Assembly (NCBI RefSeq): GCF_041206865.1
Contig: NZ_JBGEDP010000001.1
Coordinates: forward strand, 4,960,001 to 5,024,000
Length of the DNA: 64,000 bases
Direction of reading: 5' to 3'
Source: Mycobacterium sp. HUMS_12744610
GTDB lineage: Bacteria; Actinomycetota; Actinomycetes; Mycobacteriales; Mycobacteriaceae
Both the position numbers and the translations under genes were made by a program. This document shows, piece by piece, positions 1 to 8,094 of this stretch (the stretch's first letter is position 1; every line of letters starts with the position of its first letter). The notes beneath the pieces were generated by a model. It saw only the letters and a program-made list of their open reading frames with translations, had not been told where the DNA came from and searched no databases.

Positions 1-1353
1 TCACGCCCCTCCCCCTCCCGGCACGGCCGAGTCGCGTTCGTCGCCGGGTTGGGCGCCGGGTTGGGCGATGTCGCGGACCGGGCGGGGCGCGGGTTCGCGG
101 CGGCGCCAGTCCTCGGGGATGGTGGCCTCCAGCACGTCGTCGACGGTGACCACCCCGAGCACGTGGTCCTGCTCGTCGACGACGGGGATGGAGTAGAGGT
201 TGAAGTCGGCCATCAGCAGCGCGATGTCGGTCAGGTCGGCGGCGGAGCCGACCCGCACCGGGTCGGAGTCCATCAGGGCTCCGACGCTCTCCCCCGGCGC
301 GGCCTGCAGCAGCGCGATCACCGACACCACACCCGAGAGGCGCCTGTCCTCGTCGACGACGTGGATCTTGACCAGCGCCTCCGGCTGCAGGGTGCGGGCG
401 TCGGCGATCAGCGCGAGCGCCGTTCCCGCGGTCGCGGAGGCGGCACACGACACGAAGTCGACGTTCATCAGCCCGCCGGCGCTCTGCGGGTTGAACCCCA
501 TCAGGGTGATCACCTTGGTGCGCTGCGGGGCGGGCATCAGGTCGAGCACCCGCCGGCGCCGCGCCTGGCGCAGGTCGGCGATCGCGTCGGCGGCGTCGTC
601 GGCGCGCATCCGGCCCAGCAACGCGGCGACCTCGTGGTCGGGCATGTCGTCGAGCAGGCGGCTGGCCTTGTCGGGGTCGAGTTCCTCGAACACGTCGGCT
701 TCCAGTTCCGGGTCGCTGCGGACCCGGTCCAGGATCTCGCCGCCCTCGGCCTTGTCCGCCTCCTCGAGGAGGTCGGCGATCTCGGCCGGTTTGAAGCCAC
801 CGACCCTGCCCCAGTGGCGGCGCACCGCGTTGGAGCGGACGTGGCCGATCAGCGGTTCGAACGCCTTCCAGTCGCGGGCCGCGTGCCCGCCCGAGCTCTT
901 GATGAGCCCGAAGAACTTCGCCGGGCGCCGGGTGTCCAGCCGCGCGAGCACCCACCCGGCGCCGGTGTCCTCGAGTTCGACGTCGTAGGCGTGCACCAGC
1001 TCGACGGCGGCCACATCGATGAGCCGGTGCCCGAGCACGTCCGTGCGCAGCAAAACCTCACCGTCACGGCGCTCGAAGCCGCGCAGGTCGATTTTGTTCT
1101 TGGCCAACACAACCCGGTCGGATTTGTACTCGCTGATCACTCGGCTCCCGATGAACACCCGCCGCCCGCCGACCCCGGCGACGATGCCGGTCAGCAGCGG
1201 GTACTCGTCGGCCCCGCGCAACCGCACGATCACGTCCTCGACCCGGCCCACCGTCTCGCCCGCGCGGGCCAGCACCGGCGAACGCAGCAGCTCCGACAGG
1301 TGGATCACCGGCCGGTCCCCGCCCTGCTCGGCCACCGCATGTGATGAACCCAC
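1..1353 (-). CDS. MgtE-like protein without a membrane domain (PRC-barrel, MgtE_N, CBS pair)
   Basis: 450 aa, resembling M. tuberculosis Rv1232c. The first ~170 residues look like a PRC-barrel region (HLSELLRSP, GRVEDVIVRLRG). An MgtE N-terminal helical domain follows (ADLLEEAD, LLDDMPDHE), then the MGFNPQSAGGLMN segment and two CBS motifs at about 310-430. The C-terminus ends in a polar tail, and I see none of the five membrane helices of a true MgtE channel, so this is probably a Mg2+ or nucleotide sensor rather than a transporter. The start is GTG at 1353, preceded by GGAGGAGGG; longer upstream readings lack such a site. It lies 106 bp downstream of mgtA on the same strand, so it is probably part of the Mg2+ cluster. 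Confidence 0.85.
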   Translation of the reverse strand: MGSSHAVAEQGGDRPVIHLSELLRSPVLARAGETVGRVEDVIVRLRGADEYPLLTGIVAGVGGRRVFIGSRVISEYKSDRVVLAKNKIDLRGFERRDGEVLLRTDVLGHRLIDVAAVELVHAYDVELEDTGAGWVLARLDTRRPAKFFGLIKSSGGHAARDWKAFEPLIGHVRSNAVRRHWGRVGGFKPAEIADLLEEADKAEGGEILDRVRSDPELEADVFEELDPDKASRLLDDMPDHEVAALLGRMRADDAADAIADLRQARRRRVLDLMPAPQRTKVITLMGFNPQSAGGLMNVDFVSCAASATAGTALALIADARTLQPEALVKIHVVDEDRRLSGVVSVIALLQAAPGESVGALMDSDPVRVGSAADLTDIALLMADFNLYSIPVVDEQDHVLGVVTVDDVLEATIPEDWRRREPAPRPVRDIAQPGAQPGDERDSAVPGGGGA

Positions 1354-1459
1354 TGGCCCTCCTCCGTGCTGCTTCCGTGGCCCTATCGGCTCGGCCGCCA
1401 GATCGTACGCCGCGACCGCCGCCGGTGACCACAACCGCCAGGTGAACATGCGGCGCGGG

Positions 1460-4087
1460 TCAGCGGATCCCGACACCGGGCGCGTCGCCGTCGACATAGT
1501 GGAAGCGCGCGGCGCGCCGGCGGATGTGGTGGGCGCGCCCGCGGGTGCGTCGCGGCGGCCCGGCCGGCGCCAGCGGCTCGGCGTAGAACATCTTCTTGGC
1601 CAGTTCCACCAGCACCAGGTAGGTGACGACGAAACCGCCCAACACGGCGAAGAACGCCCACGGCAGCGGCGTGAAGCCCAGGGTGTGCGCCAGCGGCGAG
1701 ATCGTGAGCACGGCACCGATCGCCACGACCGACAGGCTGGTGACCGCCAGCGGCGCGCTCGGCCGGCTGCGCACGAAGGGCACCTTGCGCGTACGGATGG
1801 CGAAGATGATCAACGTCTGGGTGGCAAGGGATTCCACGAACCAGCCGGTGCGGAACTCGACGGCACCGGCGTGCAACACGCCGAGCATCAGGCCGAAGGT
1901 CAGGAAGTCGAACAGCGAGCTGATCGGGCCGAAGATCAGCATGAACCGCCGGATGAAGGCGAGGTTCCAGTGCGCCGGCGCCTGGAGCTGCTCGTCGTCA
2001 ACCCGGTCGGTGGGGATGGCCAGCTGGGAGCTGTCGTAGAGCAGGTTGTTCAGCAGGATCTGGCTGGGCAGCATCGGCAGGAACGGCAGCAGCGCCGAGG
2101 CGGCCGCGGCGCTGAACATGTTGCCGAAATTGCTCGACGTGCCCATCAGCACGTACTTGATGGTGTTGGCGAAGATCCGCCGGCCCCAGGCCACCCCGGT
2201 GGCCAGCACGCCCAGGTCCTTCTCCAGCAGCACCACGTCGGCGGCGTCCTTGGCGACGTCGGTGGCGCTGTCCACCGAGATGCCCACGTCGGCGGCGTGC
2301 AGCGCCAGCGCGTCGTTGACCCCGTCGCCCAGGAAACCGACCGAGCGCCCGGTGCGGCGCAGGGAGGTGATCAGCCGCTCCTTCTGCTCCGGGGAGATGC
2401 GGGCGAAGATGGTGTGGTGCCGGGCAGCGTCGGCGAAGTCGTCGTCGCCCAGCGGGTCGAGCTGGGCCCCGGTGACGGTGCCCTTGGACGCCAAACCCAA
2501 ATCGGCGCAGACCTTTTCGGCGACGCGCGGGTTGTCACCGGTGGCGATCTTCAGCTCGATGCCCAGGGCGGCCAGCTCGGCCAGGGACTGGCGGGCGGCG
2601 GGTTTGGGTTCGTCGGCGAACACCAGGAAGCCGGCCAGCGTCAGGTCGCGTTCGTCGGCGGGGGTGATCGCGGTCAGCCCGGCCGCGGGCCGCGAGGCCA
2701 CCGCCACCACCCGGCGCCCGGCGGCGAACAGGGCCGCGAGGATCTGGCGGGCGGCCGGCGTCACCGCCGGGCATTGGGCCAGCACCTGTTCGGGCGCGCC
2801 TTTGACCACCAGGACGCGCTGCCCGTCGTCGTCGGCCAGCACCGACGTCGCGCGGCGCTCGTGGTCGAACGGCAGCGTCGCGACCCGGCGCGCGACGCAG
2901 CCCAGCAGCTGCTGCGGGGACTTCCCCTGCGTAGCCTCCCAGAGCGCGGCGTCGAGCGCATTGCCGCTGACCCCACCGGATTCCGGGTCCACGTCGGTGG
3001 CCAGCAGCCCGAGCCGCCGCACCGCCTCGCTGTGCGCGCCCGCGGCGTCGACCGTGTCGACCAGGGTGATCCGGCCCTCGGTCAGGGTGCCGGTCTTGTC
3101 GGTGATCAGAATGTCGATGTCGCCGAGGTCCTCGATGCACACCAGGCGCTTGACGAGCACCTTGGCCCGGGCCAGCTGCCGCGAGCCGGTGGCCAGACTC
3201 GTGCTGACCACCGCGGGCAGCAGCTGCGGCGTGATGCCCACGGCGATCGCCAGCGAGAACAGCACGGAGTTGATGACCTGCTTGTGCAGGAGCAGGTTGC
3301 TGGCCAGGATGACCACCATCAGCGCGACCGCGACATGCAGCAGTAGATAGGAGAACCGGCGCAGCCCCACCTGGAAGCCGGTCTCGGGGGGGCGGTCGTC
3401 CAAACCCGCTGCGATGCGCCCGAACTCGGCGTTGTGTCCGGTTGCGTACACCACCCCGGTGCCCTCGCCGGCGCTGACGATGGTGCCCATGAAGGCCAGG
3501 TCGGACGACTCGGCGAGTTCGGTCCCCGCCGGCACCGGCTGCGGCGACTTCTCCGACCCGGTCGATTCCCCGGTCAGGATGCTCTCGTTGCATTCCAGGC
3601 CGTTGACGTCGATGAGGCGGACGTCGGCGGGCACCGCCTCCCCCAGCGACAGCCGGACCACGTCGCCGGGGACGAGCGCGGTGACGTCCACCGTGACGAA
3701 GCGCCCGTCGCGGCGCACCACCGCGTTGTGGTGCACCCCGGCGTGCAGCGCCGCGGCGGCCCGCTCGGCGCGGTACTCGTTGAGGAAGCCGAGGCCGATG
3801 CTGGCCGCCAGGATGATCCCGATGATGACCGCCTGCATGCTGTCGCCCAGGAAGTAGGAGACGACCGCGGTGCCGCCCAGCAGGATGAGCACTGCGTTGC
3901 GCAGTTGCCGGCCCAGCACCGCCAGCGCGTTGACATGGTGGGTGCGCACCGCGTTGGGGCCGTAGCGCTCCATCCGCGCGGCCGCCTGCGCGCCGGACAG
4001 CCCGGCGGCCGAGGTGTCCAGGCGGCGCAGCACGTCGGCGACCGGGGCCGCGGCGACTGCGCCGGTGCTCAGCTCAGAGCCAGTCAC
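1460..4087 (-). CDS. mgtA: Magnesium-translocating P-type ATPase MgtA
   Basis: 875 aa, full length for the P3B family (MgtA/MgtB), which imports Mg2+ at the cell membrane using ATP. The TGES dephosphorylation loop is at about 172 and the phosphorylation motif DKTGTLT at 330. The hinge GDGVNDALAL lies near 600, and hydrophobic helices sit near 65-100, 245-295 and in the last 200 residues. The GTG start at 4087 overlaps the end of corA by 14 nt, so the two are probably translationally coupled. The C-terminus carries an extra basic tail after the last helix. Grouping with CorA-like and MgtE-like genes supports Mg2+ as substrate. Confidence 0.92.
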   Translation of the reverse strand: MTGSELSTGAVAAAPVADVLRRLDTSAAGLSGAQAAARMERYGPNAVRTHHVNALAVLGRQLRNAVLILLGGTAVVSYFLGDSMQAVIIGIILAASIGLGFLNEYRAERAAAALHAGVHHNAVVRRDGRFVTVDVTALVPGDVVRLSLGEAVPADVRLIDVNGLECNESILTGESTGSEKSPQPVPAGTELAESSDLAFMGTIVSAGEGTGVVYATGHNAEFGRIAAGLDDRPPETGFQVGLRRFSYLLLHVAVALMVVILASNLLLHKQVINSVLFSLAIAVGITPQLLPAVVSTSLATGSRQLARAKVLVKRLVCIEDLGDIDILITDKTGTLTEGRITLVDTVDAAGAHSEAVRRLGLLATDVDPESGGVSGNALDAALWEATQGKSPQQLLGCVARRVATLPFDHERRATSVLADDDGQRVLVVKGAPEQVLAQCPAVTPAARQILAALFAAGRRVVAVASRPAAGLTAITPADERDLTLAGFLVFADEPKPAARQSLAELAALGIELKIATGDNPRVAEKVCADLGLASKGTVTGAQLDPLGDDDFADAARHHTIFARISPEQKERLITSLRRTGRSVGFLGDGVNDALALHAADVGISVDSATDVAKDAADVVLLEKDLGVLATGVAWGRRIFANTIKYVLMGTSSNFGNMFSAAAASALLPFLPMLPSQILLNNLLYDSSQLAIPTDRVDDEQLQAPAHWNLAFIRRFMLIFGPISSLFDFLTFGLMLGVLHAGAVEFRTGWFVESLATQTLIIFAIRTRKVPFVRSRPSAPLAVTSLSVVAIGAVLTISPLAHTLGFTPLPWAFFAVLGGFVVTYLVLVELAKKMFYAEPLAPAGPPRRTRGRAHHIRRRAARFHYVDGDAPGVGIR

Positions 4088-4766
4088 GGCGCTGGAACGG
4101 CACGTAGAGAGCGACCATCAGGACCGCCATCACGCCGCTGCTGGCCGAAAATCCCGCGGGCGTCCCGAACCCCGGGTAGGGCACGTTCTGGCCGTAGAAG
4201 CCGGCGATCGCGGTCGGCACGGCGACGATCGCCGCCCACCCCGTCAGCTTCTTCTTAACGACGTTCAGCGGAGCGTCCTGCAGGGACAGGTTCGTCTCGA
4301 AGATGGTGATGATCATGTCGCGCAGGGACTCCATCCATTCCGACACGCGCAGCACGTGGTCGTAGAGGTCGGCGTACAGCGGGTCCAGCTCGCGGCCGTT
4401 CCGGTCGCCAACGCGTTGATGCGCAATGGAATTGATGACCTCCCGCATCGGCAGCGCAACCCGGCGCAGGTTCACCAGGTCCCTGCGCATCTGGAATGTT
4501 CGGCGCTGAAAGCTACCGGCAGGTGACGTGCCGTCGAACAGATCGTCCTCGATTGCCTCCACGCAGTCGTCCAGCGCCTCGGCGGCCGCGACCGCATCCT
4601 CGACGGCCCAGGATTTCAGGCCCAGTTCGGCGGCCAGTTCAGCCAACGTGCCGCGGTCGGGCTCGCCGAGGTAGTCAGCGATCCTGGCGACCTCGAAGTC
4701 GTCCTGCGGCTCGCCGGAACGCCACAGGCGGCCCTGGATGTTCGGAGCTACCTGCACGGACCCCAT
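4074..4766 (-). CDS. corA: CorA-family divalent cation channel, internally shortened
   Basis: 230 aa, against roughly 320-370 for normal CorA proteins. The C-terminal half is intact: the long stalk helix (LRVSEWMESLRD), the first membrane helix ending in the channel signature as GFYGQN, and a second helix ending QRRDWL. The N-terminal cytoplasmic domain is much reduced. The text runs from DYLGEPD straight to RGTLAELAAELG, then from WAVEDAVAAAEA straight into LDDCVEAIEDDLFDG, as if about 12 and about 75 residues had been removed in frame. The ATG at 4766 sits 4 bp after the stop of a phoU remnant, and the 3' end overlaps mgtA. It may be a defective or constitutively open channel. Family assignment is firm; function of the short form is not. 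Confidence 0.75.
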   Translation of the reverse strand: MGSVQVAPNIQGRLWRSGEPQDDFEVARIADYLGEPDRGTLAELAAELGLKSWAVEDAVAAAEALDDCVEAIEDDLFDGTSPAGSFQRRTFQMRRDLVNLRRVALPMREVINSIAHQRVGDRNGRELDPLYADLYDHVLRVSEWMESLRDMIITIFETNLSLQDAPLNVVKKKLTGWAAIVAVPTAIAGFYGQNVPYPGFGTPAGFSASSGVMAVLMVALYVPFQRRDWL

Positions 4767-4770
4767 CTTG

Positions 4771-5028
4771 TCAGTAGGTGGAGATCTCATCCTCGGCCGG
4801 CAGGGCGCCGGTGCCCGCGAAGACGACGCGGCGGCCGATCTCCACGGCGTGGTCGGCGACGCGCTCGTAGATACGGCCGAGCAGCGCCGATTCCACACCG
4901 ACGGAGACGCTTTCCTTCCACTCCCGGTCCATCAGCACACTTGGCAGCTCCCGGTAGAGCGCGTCCATCGCGTCGTCGTGTTCGTGCAGCTTCGCGGCCT
5001 GCTGCGGGTCGCGGGTGACCTGCCGCTG
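4771..5028 (-). pseudogene. phoU-like gene remnant (C-terminal half)
   Basis: The last ~85 codons of a PhoU/PhoY phosphate-signalling protein are readable: DPQQAAKLHEHDDAMD, then VLMDREWKE, ALLGRIYERVADHAVE and RRVVFAGTGA, ending in TGA at 4771. The N-terminal three-helix bundle is missing. Upstream of about 5028 the similarity stops abruptly and the other strand encodes the tail of a P-type ATPase. The next gene, corA, starts 4 bp after the phoU stop, so the intact ancestor was probably phoU-corA-mgtA. An ATG at 4968 could start a 65-aa fragment, unlikely to function. Confidence 0.8.
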
Positions 5029-5187
5029 TTCAACACGGCCTTCACCACCACTCCGCTGTCGCCGGGCCGGTGGCTGGTGTGCCTGGCGGTGTCCAGCAGC
5101 GTGCTGTGGGTGAGCGAGGCGCGCAAGTTCGTGCTGCGCCGGCTGGACCGCCGGAGGGCTACCCGGTCGGGGCCATCAGCCGGGTAA
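5029..5187 (+). pseudogene. P-type cation ATPase remnant (C-terminal tail)
   Basis: On the plus strand the reading LPLFNTAFTTTPLSPGRWLV, followed by a hydrophobic run and EARKFVLRRLDR, matches the last extracytoplasmic loop and last membrane helix of P2-type cation ATPases (CtpF-like). It ends at 5187. Nothing upstream continues this gene; the sequence switches at about 5028 to a phoU fragment on the other strand. This is one side of a deletion or rearrangement junction. Its 3' end overlaps the convergent glutamate-synthase-like gene by 29 bp. Confidence 0.7.
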
Positions 5188-6703
5188 TCGCGTCGACGTC
5201 GGCCGGGCCGGGCAGCCCCCAGCCGGGCCGGTACCCCAGCAGCTCGTCGACCGGCACGGTCTTGAGGTCGACGTCGAGCAGTTCGATGGCGTCCGGCGGC
5301 ACCAGCGCCGGGTGCACGACGCCGCAGGCGCGGGCCAGGCACAGCAGCTCAAAGCGCAGGGTAGCCAGGTAGTTGGCGCAGCGCGCCGACTTCAGCTCCG
5401 GGTCCAGGCCGTGCTGCAGCCACGCCGACTGGGTGGCGACACCGGAGGGACAGCGGCCGGTGTGGCAGCGCTGCGCCTGGATGCAGCCGAGGGCGAACAT
5501 GGCGGTGCGGCCGACGTTGATCATGTCGCAGCCCGCGGCCAGGGCCAGCAGCGCGTTCTCCGGGATGCCCAGCTTGCCGGAGCCGACGAACACCACGTCG
5601 TGGTGCAGCCCCTCCTCGGCGAAGGCCCGGTAGACCCGCGGCAGGGCCCACTTGAAGGGCAGGGCGACGTGGTCGCTGAAGACCAGCGGGGCCGCCCCGG
5701 TGCCGCCCTCGCCGCCGTCGACGGTGACGAAGTCGACGCCGGTGCCGGTGCCGGCCATGCGCGCGGCCAGGTCGCGCCAGAACCGCTCCTGTCCGACCGC
5801 CGACTTGACGCCGACGGGCAGGCCGGTTGCGGCGGCGATGGTCTCCACGAGCTCGAGCAGCCCGTCGACGTCGCGGAACGCCGAGTGGCCGGCGGGGCTC
5901 TTGCAGTCGACCCCGACCGGGACGCCGCGGATCGCGGCGATCTCGGGGGTGACCTTGGCGCCGGGCAGCATGCCGCCCAGGCCCGGTTTGGCGCCCTGGC
6001 TGAGCTTGATCTCGATGGCCCGGATCTGCGGGGTGGCCGCGACCCGGTCGACCAGGCGCGGCAGGCTGAAGCGGCCGTCGCCGTCGCGGCAGCCGAAGTA
6101 GCCGGTGCCGATCTGCCAGACGAGCTCGCCGCCGCCCAGGTGGTACGGCGACACCCCGCCCTCCCCAGTGTTGTGTAAGGCCCCGGCCATGGCCGCGCCC
6201 TTGTTCAGCGCGGTGACGGCGGCGGCGGACAGCGCCCCGAAGCTCATGCCGGAGATGTTGACCACCGATGACGGCCGGAACGCCTTGGCGCGGCGCCGCG
6301 CGCCGCCGAGCACCTTGGCCGCGGGCAAAGGCACCTCCGGGTCGGGGTGGTGCGGCTCGCCGTCGGGGGCGGGCACGGGGAACGCCGCGTGCTTGATGAT
6401 CGGGTAGTTGTGGACCCGTTCCAGGTCGTTGTCGGTGCCGAACCCGAAGTAGCGGTTGGCCGCCTTCGACGAGGTGTAGACCCAGCGGCGCTGGTCGCGG
6501 CTGAAGGGCCGCTCGGCGTCGTTGTCGGTGACGATGTACTGGCGCAGCTCGGGACCCACCGCCTCCAGCAGGTACCGCAGGTGGCCGACGATCGGGTAGT
6601 TGCGCAGGATGGCGTGGCGGCGCTGCGCGAGGTCCCAGCCCGTCACCCCCGCCAGGGTCCCGCCCACCAGGGCGGCCACGGATCGCCGATTCATGCCGAT
6701 CAT
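5159..6703 (-). CDS. FMN-binding glutamate-synthase-family protein
   Basis: About 514 aa, matching the stand-alone synthase domain of GltB (FMN and Fe-S barrel) with no amidotransferase domain. Visible signatures are VNISGMSFGALS, VDCKSPAGHSAF, VTVDGGEGGTGAAP and the cysteine cluster CHTGRCPSGVATQ. The N-terminus has a short hydrophobic stretch (VAALVGGTLAGVTGW), as in other membrane-associated members. The start is unclear: ATG at 6703 and 6694 are both possible and neither has a strong ribosome site. Family members are often annotated as glutamate synthases, but the real substrate of these solitary domains is not established. Confidence 0.85.
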   Translation of the reverse strand: MIGMNRRSVAALVGGTLAGVTGWDLAQRRHAILRNYPIVGHLRYLLEAVGPELRQYIVTDNDAERPFSRDQRRWVYTSSKAANRYFGFGTDNDLERVHNYPIIKHAAFPVPAPDGEPHHPDPEVPLPAAKVLGGARRRAKAFRPSSVVNISGMSFGALSAAAVTALNKGAAMAGALHNTGEGGVSPYHLGGGELVWQIGTGYFGCRDGDGRFSLPRLVDRVAATPQIRAIEIKLSQGAKPGLGGMLPGAKVTPEIAAIRGVPVGVDCKSPAGHSAFRDVDGLLELVETIAAATGLPVGVKSAVGQERFWRDLAARMAGTGTGVDFVTVDGGEGGTGAAPLVFSDHVALPFKWALPRVYRAFAEEGLHHDVVFVGSGKLGIPENALLALAAGCDMINVGRTAMFALGCIQAQRCHTGRCPSGVATQSAWLQHGLDPELKSARCANYLATLRFELLCLARACGVVHPALVPPDAIELLDVDLKTVPVDELLGYRPGWGLPGPADVDAITRLMAPTG

Positions 6704-6772
6704 GCTCGCCAACGCCGGTGCGCGTCTGCTAGTGACCTCGGTCCTCAATCACGAGTCCTTGGTCGCCGGGCG

Positions 6773-7918
6773 TCATCCCGCCGACGGCGGTCGCTGCATG
6801 ACCGTGCCCAGCAGCTCCTTGCCGAGCTCGATGTCGTCGTAGTCGCGGCCGGTGCGGCGGCGATCGCCCGACGAGGCCGCCGGCGACGCGCCCAGCGGGG
6901 GCATCGCGAGGGGTGTGACCGGCGGCTTCGGGGCGAGCGCGGACGCCGCGGAGGCGAGCTGCACCGGCGAATCCGAAGCCGGCAGCAACCCCACCACCGA
7001 GGGCGGCGCCGTCAGCGTGCCCACCAGGATCCCGGTGCCCACCGAGCCCGTCGGCGCCCACGAGGGCCCGGCGGCGCCGAGCGCGCCGGCCAACCGGGTC
7101 TTTATCCCCGCGAAATCCGCCGCACTCTGCGACAGGCCGGCCCCGATGTCGCCGCCCAGCGACTGGAACCCGTGGGCAGTCGACAATTGCGCGAGCACGG
7201 CGAGCATGTTGACCGGGAACCCGCCCGCGGCGATGCCCTGGTTTGCCCAGGTGCTGAAGTATCCGAACCAGCCCTTGCTGGGGTCGAAGGCGGTGAGCGA
7301 TTGGGCTGCTAGAGGAACAGCAGCCGCGGTGCGCGCGGCAGAACCGGCAGTGGCAGTCCCAGGCACCACCTCGGCTTGGGCGAGCAGCCCCGCCGGGTTG
7401 GCGATCGGCGGCGGCGGCGAGAACTGTGACGGCACGACGGCGCTGGCCGAGGTTGCCGCATAGCGGTACATCGCCGCCGAGTTGTTCACCCACATGGCGT
7501 GGTACTCGGCTTCGGTCTCGGCGATCGCGGGCAGGTTGATGCCGAAGAAGTTCGTGGCCAGCAAGAGCGCCAGCCGCGCCCGGTTCGCGGCGACCAGTGC
7601 GGGATGCACGACCGTGAAGTGCGTCAGCTCGAACGCCGCTATCACCGTTTGCATCGAGGAGCCGATCAGCTGGCACTGCTGCGCGGCAAGGCCCAACCAG
7701 GCGACGAATGGCTCGGCAGCGGTGACCATCGCCGCCGAGGACAGACCGTGCCAGGCGTCGGTCACCGACGTCAACACCGAGGCATAGCCGCGAGCAGAAT
7801 CCTCCAACTCGGCACCCAGTTGGTGCCACACGGTGGACGCCGCGATCATCGATCCCGCACCGGGGCCGGAGTGAGTCAGCGCCGAGGTGATCTCCGGCGG
7901 CAACATCGAGAATTCCAT
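6773..7918 (-). CDS. PPE family protein (SVP-like subfamily)
   Basis: 381 aa. The PPE domain occupies about the first 180 residues: it begins MEFSMLPPEITSALTHSG and contains the AMVTAAEPFVAWL and AEYHAMWVNNSAAMYRY helices. The C-terminal part is alanine/serine/proline-rich with the segment LTAPPSVVGLLPAS and ends MQRPPSAG, as in the SVP group, but the GxxSVPxxW signature is altered. PPE proteins are ESX substrates or outer-envelope proteins and usually pair with a PE protein. No PE gene is adjacent. A paralogue lies 176 bp upstream on the same strand, suggesting tandem duplication. Confidence 0.92.
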   Translation of the reverse strand: MEFSMLPPEITSALTHSGPGAGSMIAASTVWHQLGAELEDSARGYASVLTSVTDAWHGLSSAAMVTAAEPFVAWLGLAAQQCQLIGSSMQTVIAAFELTHFTVVHPALVAANRARLALLLATNFFGINLPAIAETEAEYHAMWVNNSAAMYRYAATSASAVVPSQFSPPPPIANPAGLLAQAEVVPGTATAGSAARTAAAVPLAAQSLTAFDPSKGWFGYFSTWANQGIAAGGFPVNMLAVLAQLSTAHGFQSLGGDIGAGLSQSAADFAGIKTRLAGALGAAGPSWAPTGSVGTGILVGTLTAPPSVVGLLPASDSPVQLASAASALAPKPPVTPLAMPPLGASPAASSGDRRRTGRDYDDIELGKELLGTVMQRPPSAG

Positions 7919-8094
7919 GGCGCTTCAGCCGGGGAAAGAGCCCCGGCGGGCTGAACACGACGAGTGGAGCCCAACGGCGATTTTGGAATGCTCTACCTGC
8001 CAGGACATTTCCGTATCCTGCTGCTTGTCGCCCTCGACCTGTCCGGCGGCGGAAATCCGATGTCCGCGGCGGCGGGAAGCACCATCGTCGGCTC

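Noticed and set aside
4764..4800. Mg2+ riboswitch (M-box or ykkC-like) before corA
   Set aside because: Only 4 bp separate the phoU remnant stop from the corA start; there is no room for an aptamer.
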